5,374 bases of DNA from JAYSRU01 sp043720875 (GTDB lineage: Bacteria; Bacteroidota; Bacteroidia; Flavobacteriales_D; Crocinitomicaceae), in assembly GCA_043720875.1 (NCBI GenBank), contig JAYSRU010000079.1, positions 1-5,374 on the forward strand. Direction: 5' to 3'. Shown here piece after piece: positions 1 to 4,832 of the stretch. The first letter of the stretch is position 1. Each line of letters opens with the position of its first letter. The notes under the pieces are model-generated. The model saw nothing but the letters and a program-made list of their open reading frames with translations. It was not told the DNA's origin and ran no database searches. A program made the translations under genes and the position numbers.

Positions 1-99
1 ATTATTTAAGAATGTTGCTTTTTCTGTTAATTGCTTTTCAAATTCAGATGCGTTTTCTTTGAAAGTAATTCTTCTTTTTCCGCTCTCCCAAACAACTGT
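1..99. repeat. Left copy of a 98-bp perfect inverted terminal repeat; foreign to typA
   Basis: Bases 2-99 are identical, without mismatch, to the reverse complement of 5277-5374. Read on the minus strand, this stretch is the 3' part of the unfinished gene that starts at 4833, and base 1 extends that gene by one more base, so the repeat probably continues beyond the right end of the window. The identity stops abruptly at 99/100, where typA coding sequence begins. The last bases, AACTGT, can belong to either gene (Asn-Cys in typA), which gives a microhomology junction. A genuine inverted duplication is possible, but an assembly or amplification chimera is more likely. Confidence 0.9.
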
Positions 100-1503
100 A
101 CTCCAGACGAAGTGCACGAAAAAGTATTCGATTTAATGTTTGAATTGGATGCGAACGAAGAGCAATTAAATTTCCCAACCATTTATGGTTCGGCGAAAAA
201 TAACTGGATGAGTACAGATTGGAAAAATGTTACCACGAACATTATTCCTTTATTAGATCAAATTTTAGAGTATTTTCCACCGATCGTTATTCCTGAAGGA
301 AATACACAAATGTTGTTGACGTCATTAGATTTCTCAACGTATGTTGGTAGAATTGGTATTGGTCGTTTAACCCGTGGAACTATCTTAGAAGGGCAACAAA
401 TTATGTTGGCAAAACGCGATGGTTCATTGGAAAAGCACAAAATTAAAGAAGTTTTCGTTTTTGAGGGTATTGAGCGTCGTAAAGTTACTTCTGTACAACC
501 AGGCGATCTTTGTGCTGTGACAGGTATTGAAGGATTTGAAATTGGAGATTGTATCTGTGATTTCGAAAACCCAGAGCCTTTGGCAACGATTTCAATTGAT
601 GAGCCTACCATGAGTATGTTGTTTTCTATCAACGATTCACCATTCTTTGGTAAAGAAGGGAAGTTGGTTACATCGCGTCACATCCAAGATCGTTTAACTA
701 AGGAATTAGAAAAAAATCTTGCGTTACGTGTTTCAGATACTGATAAAGCGGATAAATGGATCGTTTTCGGACGTGGAGTTTTACACTTGTCAGTTTTGAT
801 CGAAACCATGCGTCGTGAAGGTTATGAATTACAAGTGGGGCAACCACAAGTTATCTTGAAAGAAATTGATGGACAAAAATGTGAGCCAGTTGAAGAATTA
901 ACAATCGATTTACCAGAAATATATTCGGGTACTGCTGTTGAAGCGGTTACAAAACGTCGTGGTGAAATGACAAATATGACTCCAAAAGGAGAACGTATGA
1001 TTATTGATTTTCAAATTCCTTCTCGTGGAATCATTGGATTAAGAAATCACTTGTTAACACAAACTGCGGGTGAAGCAATTATGAGTCACCGTTTTATCGA
1101 GTACCAACCTTACAAAGGAGAAATTGCTGGTCGTCAAAATGGATCATTGATTTCATTAGAATTAGGAACTTCAATTCCTTTCTCTTTGAATAACCTTCAA
1201 GATCGTGGTAAATTCTTTATTCAACCGAATGAAAATATTTATGAAGGTCAAGTAATTGGTGAAAATTCACGTGCAGGAGATTTGTGTGTGAACGTAACGA
1301 AGACTAAAAAATTAACCAACATGCGTTCGTCAGGTAATGATGATAAAGTTCGTTTAGCTCCACCAAAAGTTTTCTCTTTGGAAGAATGTTTAGAATATAT
1401 CCAAGGCGACGAGTATGTTGAGGTTACACCAGAAAGTTTAAGAATTCGCAAGATTCATTTGAAAGAGGGTGATCGTAAGCGTGCTGGTAACAAATTGCAG
1501 TAA
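94..1503 (+). CDS. typA: TypA/BipA ribosome-associated translational GTPase, 5'-truncated
   Basis: TypA (BipA) is an EF-G-like GTPase that binds the 70S ribosome and supports 50S assembly and growth under stress or cold. About 470 residues remain of the usual roughly 600. Homology starts at Asn-Cys-Thr-Pro-Asp-Glu-Val-His-Glu (codons from 94), the stretch that normally follows the G4 NKxD motif, so the P-loop, switch regions and G4 are missing. The G5 loop remains (GSAKNNWM, near base 187). Then follow the domain II beta-barrel (LDFSTYVGRIGIGRLTRG, near 325), the EF-G domain III/V-like parts (RHIQDRLTKELEKNLALRV; LHLSVLIETMRREGYELQVG, near 781; PSRGIIGLRNHLLT, near 1018) and the TypA-specific C-terminal domain (NLQDRGKFF; GENSRAGDLCVNVTKTKKLTNMRS) to a natural stop. 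The frame is open upstream to base 10 with a TTG at 31, but those codons lie in the inverted repeat antisense to another gene and are not TypA. Arg codons are nearly all CGT, as in highly expressed genes. Confidence 0.95.
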   Translation, partial: NCTPDEVHEKVFDLMFELDANEEQLNFPTIYGSAKNNWMSTDWKNVTTNIIPLLDQILEYFPPIVIPEGNTQMLLTSLDFSTYVGRIGIGRLTRGTILEGQQIMLAKRDGSLEKHKIKEVFVFEGIERRKVTSVQPGDLCAVTGIEGFEIGDCICDFENPEPLATISIDEPTMSMLFSINDSPFFGKEGKLVTSRHIQDRLTKELEKNLALRVSDTDKADKWIVFGRGVLHLSVLIETMRREGYELQVGQPQVILKEIDGQKCEPVEELTIDLPEIYSGTAVEAVTKRRGEMTNMTPKGERMIIDFQIPSRGIIGLRNHLLTQTAGEAIMSHRFIEYQPYKGEIAGRQNGSLISLELGTSIPFSLNNLQDRGKFFIQPNENIYEGQVIGENSRAGDLCVNVTKTKKLTNMRSSGNDDKVRLAPPKVFSLEECLEYIQGDEYVEVTPESLRIRKIHLKEGDRKRAGNKLQ

Positions 1504-1557
1504 AAAATCACCTCAAGGAATTCCAACTCATCGTTGTTTCAAAAATTTGACTCAGTC

Positions 1558-1575
1558 GTCCGTCAGCTGACGGAC
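1558..1575. repeat. Perfect 18-bp palindrome
   Basis: GTCCGTCAGCTGACGGAC equals its own reverse complement over all 18 bases and is much more GC-rich than its surroundings. It lies 55 bases after the typA stop. No T-run follows, so it is not a terminator. It could be a dispersed extragenic palindrome, a binding site for a dimeric protein, or an RNA hairpin protecting the typA mRNA 3' end. Confidence 0.6.
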
Positions 1576-1639
1576 TCTATCGTAAAATTTTAAACACGTC
1601 TCGATTTGAAAACCTTGAAATAATTTTCAGATTTTATTT

Positions 1640-1673
1640 ATCCTATCCAATTCGTTGGGTAGGATTTTTTTTT
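1640..1673 (+). terminator. Rho-independent terminator, probably for typA
   Basis: An 11-bp stem pairs ATCCTATCCAA (1640-1650) with TTGGGTAGGAT (1655-1665), with one G-U wobble and otherwise full pairing. The loop is the tetraloop TTCG, and a run of nine T follows (1665-1673). No T-run follows on the minus strand, so it acts in the + direction. It lies 137 bases past the typA stop, giving typA a long 3' untranslated region that includes the 1558-1575 palindrome, and it separates typA transcription from the genes to its right. Confidence 0.85.
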
Positions 1674-1713
1674 GGCGCCCATTTCCGCCTTCCATTCCAA
1701 TCTTTTTTTTGCA

Positions 1714-1752
1714 CTTCAACAAGCTCAGCCTTGGTAGCTGAGCTTGTTGAAG
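1714..1752. repeat. REP-like hairpin, 16-bp perfect arms
   Basis: CTTCAACAAGCTCAGC (1714-1729) and its exact complement (1737-1752) flank a 7-base loop. An A-run, not a T-run, follows the hairpin in either reading direction, so it is a poor terminator. Intergenic hairpins with a core resembling CTTCRACAAGCTCAG are, from memory, common in Flavobacteriia and behave like REP elements. Copies elsewhere in this genome would confirm that, but they cannot be checked here. Confidence 0.65.
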
Positions 1753-1808
1753 CTAAAAAGGATTTTCATTCAAGTCGGGGTCGGGTTTGCAGATAACATA
1801 AAAACATT

Positions 1809-1839
1809 CGTTTAGCCACCCGATTTTGGAAATAAACGC
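1809..1839. repeat. First copy of short repeat pair CGTTTAGCCA / GGAAATAAACGC
   Basis: CGTTTAGCCA (1809-1818) recurs at 2129-2138, and GGAAATAAACGC (1828-1839) recurs at 2064-2075. Within this copy CGTTTA (1809-1814) can pair with TAAACG (1833-1838). The same two words thus occur twice in about 330 bases, in opposite order the second time, which suggests related and rearranged repeat units and not chance alone. Confidence 0.4.
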
Positions 1840-1964
1840 CATGATTTACTTGTTTACCACTGGGAAATGTAAAGAAATCTCATTATTTCTTTCATTTTAC
1901 TAGAAAAACTGTTCTTCAAACCTGAAATTAATCGCTACTTTCAACAAATAATTAAAAAAGTATC

Positions 1965-2087
1965 GTGAAACCTCGAAGTATATTTCTTAATTCAAAATTA
2001 TTAAAGCCGGTAGCAATCGTTTTTGTAATTGATTGTCAGGAATTTAGCGGATTCGTGTATAGCGGAAATAAACGCAATTGCGTTTAG
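1965..2087 (+). pseudogene. Possible 5' remnant of an exported or lipoprotein gene
   Basis: A GTG at 1965 opens a 40-codon frame ending at TAG 2085-2087. It has a basic start (VKPRS), then a stretch from KLLKP into the hydrophobic VAIVFVI, then Asp-Cys-Gln-Glu. This resembles a lipoprotein-type signal peptide, although Asp before the Cys is not a normal lipobox residue. The frame ends inside the second palindrome, as if an original gene had been cut or overwritten there. TACTTTCA at 1936-1943 is close to the Bacteroidota -7 promoter consensus TAnnTTTG. A 40-codon open frame can arise by chance, and no homologue was recognised. Confidence 0.2.
2069..2086. repeat. Perfect 18-bp palindrome beside the putative cassette boundary
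   Basis: TAAACGCAATTGCGTTTA is its own reverse complement. The flanks GTAT and ATAC, with a bulge between, could extend pairing outwards to form a longer imperfect hairpin. It ends 7 bases before GTTGTGTGC (2094-2102), the proposed left boundary of a mobile cassette, and contains most of the second GGAAATAAACGC repeat. Confidence 0.55.
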
Positions 2088-2093
2088 CGATAC

Positions 2094-2102
2094 GTTGTGT
2101 GC
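2094..2102 (+). other. Putative left cassette boundary (R'-like GTTGTGTGC)
   Basis: GTTGTGTGC is the exact reverse complement of GCACACAAC at 4742-4750, the outer left arm of the attC-like hairpin downstream of the beta-barrel gene. In an integron cassette the bases at the start (R') are complementary to the R'' arm of the site at its own end, so this pairing fits a cassette running from about 2095 to 4814. The sequence is only a loose match to the classical GTTRRRY core, and no classical attC could be folded to its left. Confidence 0.3.
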
Positions 2103-2233
2103 AAAGGAGAGCCCTCGAGTAAATGTTACGTTTAGCCAACGGATGGCATTATATTAAGAACAGATTACTATGACGGCAGTAACTAAGTGCAAAACTTGTA
2201 TTTAAAAATAATTAACAAAAGTTGTTTTTGATT

Positions 2234-2241
2234 TAATTTTG
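2234..2241 (+). promoter_or_regulatory. Bacteroidota-type -7 promoter element (TAATTTTG)
   Basis: TAATTTTG matches the Bacteroidota sigma-factor -7 consensus TAnnTTTG in full. It ends 29 bases before the ATG at 2271, a sensible distance for a short leader. No good -33 TTG lies at the expected 17-23 base spacing, so the promoter is plausible but incomplete. It would drive the PKD-protein gene and, through the 11-base gap, the gene after it. Confidence 0.4.
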
Positions 2242-2270
2242 TAATCTTGAATTCAAGCAATTTTATTAAA

Positions 2271-3881
2271 ATGAAAAGATTAATTTTAAGTTTATTTTGT
2301 GGTGTGGTTGGCTTTGCCAATGCACAAGAAACAGATGCAAATATTCTAGGTTCGGTGCAAATAGGTAGTTCTCGCTACTATGTACTCCAAGAACCAGGAA
2401 CGGGTAAATATTTTAAATCAGAAATGACCGGTGTTGACATTTTAAAATATGGCGATATTGTGAAGCTAGAGCAGCAAATCGATGCAAATGGTTTTCAACA
2501 GGTTAAAGATGCTTCATTAAACAGTTTGTTTAAAGCAAAAGAACAAGTAAGCGGTAACGGAAACAATCCAAATTATGTTGACCCAGCAGTACTGAATCGT
2601 TTACCGAACCTAAAGGATGGAGTATTATTTTTTGACAATCGAAAACATTTTGATGAATTGTATACCTTAATTCAAAATTATTTAGAATCAAAGAAGAATG
2701 TTCCAGGCAAAAAAGATGCTTTAGATGTAATCGAAAGTAAGATTCCTGGGTATATTTCGTTTCGTACTTTTTTTGATGCAAAATATCCTGAAACCACAAT
2801 TGGTTATACAGATTCTGAAGTTGATGCGATTGAAAATGAAGATTTTTTTAACGATGAAGTAATTAAATTCTTTTTCAATAAAAATAGATTAATCGTTGTT
2901 GGTGCAGAATTTATTTATGCCCATGATTTTTATTCATTTTTGAAAACAGATGTAAAAAATTTCGATAAATTTCGATTAGAGTTCGCTTCAATTAGCGCAA
3001 TGACAAATTATGATTTGTATGATAATGCAAATCGAATTGCGTTTAATTTAGATATTGAAGTTTTGAGCAACAACAATAGTTTAACAAAAGACATAACTTT
3101 GATAAACATTGAATCAGCATCGAAAGAAAAAGCGTATCATCGGATGAAGTATACTCAATACGGTACACCCGTAGCTTGTGACCCTTACACAAAAGGATTA
3201 CGCGTTTATGTAGAATATGGCACGACATTTTTAGGTGATCCTAATAATTCTGAAACGCCCTATTCACTAGTTGGAAAAAATGCAGTACTAAAAATATCTT
3301 GGGGTGATGGTACAACTCAAACCATTTCCAATTATACAAGTCAACAAGTAAATCATACTTATCCAACAACAGGAACGTACAACGTTAAGTTTAAAGTCAC
3401 TTTTATTAATGCCTTTCTAGGTATTTCTGAATTAGAATTGGGTGATGTAGTTGCTGGGCAGCCTCCAATACCATTTATAGTAACAGACTTACAATGTGGT
3501 TATCCAGACAAAGCAAAAAGCCAAGCAATAACCTCTGGAAATTGGAAGTTGTATTCAGAAATTTGGGTTACAGACAATTGGATAGGAAACCGAGTTGGCT
3601 GTTTGACGCACTCTTGGAAACAAAATAGTAGTGGAAATTGGAACAGAAAAATCGCAAATATTACAGCGCAAATAACCGCACAAATGCGAAATGAAAATTG
3701 CCAAGTTGTTCAAAATTTAACTGAAACAGACGTTGAAAACCAGGAGCGTGTTGATGCAGTAAAGTTTAAATTGTTTAAAAGGTACAGAACAGTTGCCAAT
3801 GCTGATATTACGAGTTATCACAAACTCGTGAAAGGTAGCACAACAATCATCGTAACAATGGAAATAACGGCTTGTCCATAA
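2271..3881 (+). CDS. Exported protein with a PKD domain, unknown function
   Basis: The product has 536 residues. Residues 1-18 form a signal peptide (MKRLILSLFCGVVGFANA, cleaved before Gln-Glu), so the ATG at 2271 is preferred over the in-frame TTG at 2247, which would put eight extra residues before the basic start. At about 337-378 there is a PKD-type beta-sandwich, shown by WGDGT (344-348) and HTYPTTGTYNVKFKVT (from 362). PKD domains usually mediate protein or carbohydrate contacts in surface proteins. Residues 19-300 were not recognised, although FFDNRKHFDELYTLIQNYL and the ISFRTFF... DFFNDEVIKFFFNKNRLIVVGAEFIYA stretch recall N-terminal modules of other Bacteroidota secreted proteins. 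The region after the PKD domain contains C409, C444, C477 and C535, and with C303 these are the mature protein's only cysteines, so disulphides are possible. There is no catalytic motif and no Lys-rich type IX sorting domain at the C-terminus (ends ITACP). The beta-barrel gene follows after 11 bases. Confidence 0.85.
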   Translation: MKRLILSLFCGVVGFANAQETDANILGSVQIGSSRYYVLQEPGTGKYFKSEMTGVDILKYGDIVKLEQQIDANGFQQVKDASLNSLFKAKEQVSGNGNNPNYVDPAVLNRLPNLKDGVLFFDNRKHFDELYTLIQNYLESKKNVPGKKDALDVIESKIPGYISFRTFFDAKYPETTIGYTDSEVDAIENEDFFNDEVIKFFFNKNRLIVVGAEFIYAHDFYSFLKTDVKNFDKFRLEFASISAMTNYDLYDNANRIAFNLDIEVLSNNNSLTKDITLINIESASKEKAYHRMKYTQYGTPVACDPYTKGLRVYVEYGTTFLGDPNNSETPYSLVGKNAVLKISWGDGTTQTISNYTSQQVNHTYPTTGTYNVKFKVTFINAFLGISELELGDVVAGQPPIPFIVTDLQCGYPDKAKSQAITSGNWKLYSEIWVTDNWIGNRVGCLTHSWKQNSSGNWNRKIANITAQITAQMRNENCQVVQNLTETDVENQERVDAVKFKLFKRYRTVANADITSYHKLVKGSTTIIVTMEITACP

Positions 3882-3892
3882 AAATAAACAAT

Positions 3893-4726
3893 ATGAAATT
3901 TAAAAGTATAATAATCACTTCTTTAATTTCATTGAACCTCGCTGCACAAAGCAGCGAGGTTTCATTGAATTATAACTTTGGTATTCCAACAGAAAATTTA
4001 AGAACAGAATATTTTGGAAATGTTAAAGCACAGCAGGGAAAAAACGGGAATAATTATGGTATACAACGTATTTTTGACAATACTGTTACGCTAAAATACG
4101 GACATCTACTTTGGAAAAAACACAAATTGTTTTATAGTTTTGGTTTTGAATATGGAATTCAAAAAAACTATTTCCCAATTAGCCCTGAAGGTATTGTTTA
4201 TGACAATATAGTTTTTAAATCGGTGCGAACTGAATATGAAATTGGATTGTATAAACGAGTGTCTTTTTGGGATAATAAATTATCTTTAGACGTAGGTTTT
4301 CAGTTGGCTTATCGAAATCCAAAATGGGATGAACTTAGTTTTGCAGCTACTGAATATGAATCAACCTACAACACAGTAACCGTTTCATACGATTATGATG
4401 TTTACCAAACTCCAAATAAACTTATTCCAGTTGCGTATAATCCAAAAATATTAAACACAGAACTCTACTTGAAGGCAAATTTTCAAATCAAACCAAGAGT
4501 GACATTAAATTTTGGACTACAATATTCATTCAATTATTTTGCGTTATATAATAATAAATACACAGTAAATTTTTACGAATTGGGCACGACAAATTTGCTT
4601 TATGCACTTGGAGTAGAGACCGCTCCCGGAAACTTATTTACAAATGTCACCGACTATTTTTATCTCACTACTGGTTTAAAATATGAATTTGATTGGAGTG
4701 AACTAAAGCGAAAGAAAAGAGATTAA
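3893..4726 (+). CDS. Exported protein, probable outer-membrane beta-barrel
   Basis: The product has 277 residues. A signal peptide covers about 1-18 (MKFKSIIITSLISLNLAA, then Gln). The ATG at 3893 is chosen because the upstream in-frame TTG at 3872 lies inside the preceding gene and would add seven residues before the natural basic start. The mature part is a series of amphipathic beta-strands rich in Tyr, Phe and Asn, for example VSLNYNFG, FYSFGFEYG, KLSLDVGFQLAYR, TELYLKANFQI and RVTLNFGLQYSFNYF, with polar turns between. The last strand is FYLTTGLKYEFDW, followed by a basic tail (KRKKRD). This pattern suggests an 8-10 strand outer-membrane barrel, but no named family was recognised and it lacks the opening typical of PorP/SprF. 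It follows the PKD-protein gene after 11 bases, so the two are probably cotranscribed and may form a surface complex. A strong hairpin lies over the signal-peptide cleavage codons. A soluble periplasmic beta-rich protein is the alternative. Confidence 0.8.
   Translation: MKFKSIIITSLISLNLAAQSSEVSLNYNFGIPTENLRTEYFGNVKAQQGKNGNNYGIQRIFDNTVTLKYGHLLWKKHKLFYSFGFEYGIQKNYFPISPEGIVYDNIVFKSVRTEYEIGLYKRVSFWDNKLSLDVGFQLAYRNPKWDELSFAATEYESTYNTVTVSYDYDVYQTPNKLIPVAYNPKILNTELYLKANFQIKPRVTLNFGLQYSFNYFALYNNKYTVNFYELGTTNLLYALGVETAPGNLFTNVTDYFYLTTGLKYEFDWSELKRKKRD
3927..3969. repeat. GC-rich hairpin flanked by 10-bp direct repeats inside the beta-barrel gene
   Basis: AACCTCGCTGC (3935-3945) and GCAGCGAGGTT (3951-3961) pair perfectly over 11 bp around the loop ACAAA. 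Both sides carry the same ten bases, TTTCATTGAA (3927-3936 and 3960-3969), partly overlapping the arms. The hairpin begins about 40 bases after the ATG and covers the codons for the signal-peptide end and mature N-terminus. It could slow early translation, or mark a tiny insertion with a target duplication that kept the reading frame. Confidence 0.55.
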
Positions 4727-4741
4727 CACATCAATTCCTCA

Positions 4742-4820
4742 GCACACAACAAACGCTTGGCAAGAGTTTTCTGCCGCAGGCGCAACACAGAAAAACGGCG
4801 CCAAGCGCCAGCCGTTAGCA
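4742..4820. other. attC-like imperfect hairpin (putative cassette recombination site)
   Basis: Outer left arm GCACACAAC (4742-4750) is followed by AAA, then CGCTTGGC (4754-4761), which pairs exactly with GCCAAGCG (4800-4807), then a six-base spacer and GTTAGCA (4814-4820). Inside, TTTTCTG (4767-4773) pairs with CAGAAAA (4788-4794). The order R''-spacer-L''-inner stem-L'-spacer-R' and the length of about 80 bases are those of integron attC sites. The right core GTTAGCA fits GTTRRRY only in its first five positions. GCACACAAC does not pair with GTTAGCA but pairs exactly with 2094-2102, as expected within a cassette array. No T-run follows, so it is not an obvious terminator. It could instead be a repeat hairpin of another kind. 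Confidence 0.4.
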
Positions 4821-4832
4821 CCCATATTAAGA

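Larger units (their letters stand above)
1504..2270. other. Repeat-rich intergenic region between typA and the PKD-protein gene
   Basis: This 767-base stretch holds no complete gene that I can support. In order it contains a perfect palindrome (1558-1575), an intrinsic terminator (1640-1673), a REP-like hairpin (1714-1752), a CGTTTA/TAAACG arm pair (1809-1838), a weak AT-only hairpin (arms 1871-1878 and 1885-1892), a possible gene fragment (1965-2087), a second palindrome (2069-2086), the GTTGTGTGC motif (2094-2102) and a promoter-like element (2234-2241). The density of symmetric elements suggests an accumulation site for mobile or repetitive sequence downstream of a housekeeping gene. No tRNA or riboswitch structure was recognised. 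Confidence 0.7.

Noticed and set aside
31..93. TTG-initiated N-terminus for TypA
   Set aside because: These codons are antisense to the gene at the right end (inverted repeat) and share nothing with TypA; homology begins only around base 94.
258..632. Minus-strand open frame of 124 codons
   Set aside because: It lies wholly inside conserved typA coding sequence and its translation has no recognisable pattern; it is a shadow.
1248..1451. Minus-strand open frame of 67 codons
   Set aside because: It is antisense to the conserved TypA C-terminal domain.
1701..1752. REP-like hairpin read as a terminator using the T-run at 1703-1710
   Set aside because: The T-run precedes the hairpin on the + strand and becomes an A-run after it on the minus strand, so neither direction gives hairpin then U-tract.
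2247..2270. TTG at 2247 as start of the PKD protein
   Set aside because: It would add eight residues before the basic start of the signal peptide and begins within a few bases of the promoter-like element; ATG at 2271 is better.
2530..3228. Two minus-strand open frames (2530-2799 and 3043-3228)
   Set aside because: Both lie inside the PKD-protein gene, which has a signal peptide and a recognisable domain in its own frame.
3750..3881. Type IX secretion C-terminal sorting domain on the PKD protein
   Set aside because: The end (ITACP) lacks the conserved glycine-rich strands and Lys-rich tail of known sorting domains.
3872..3892. TTG at 3872 as start of the barrel protein
   Set aside because: It overlaps the previous gene by ten bases and puts a polar segment before a normal signal peptide that starts at ATG 3893.
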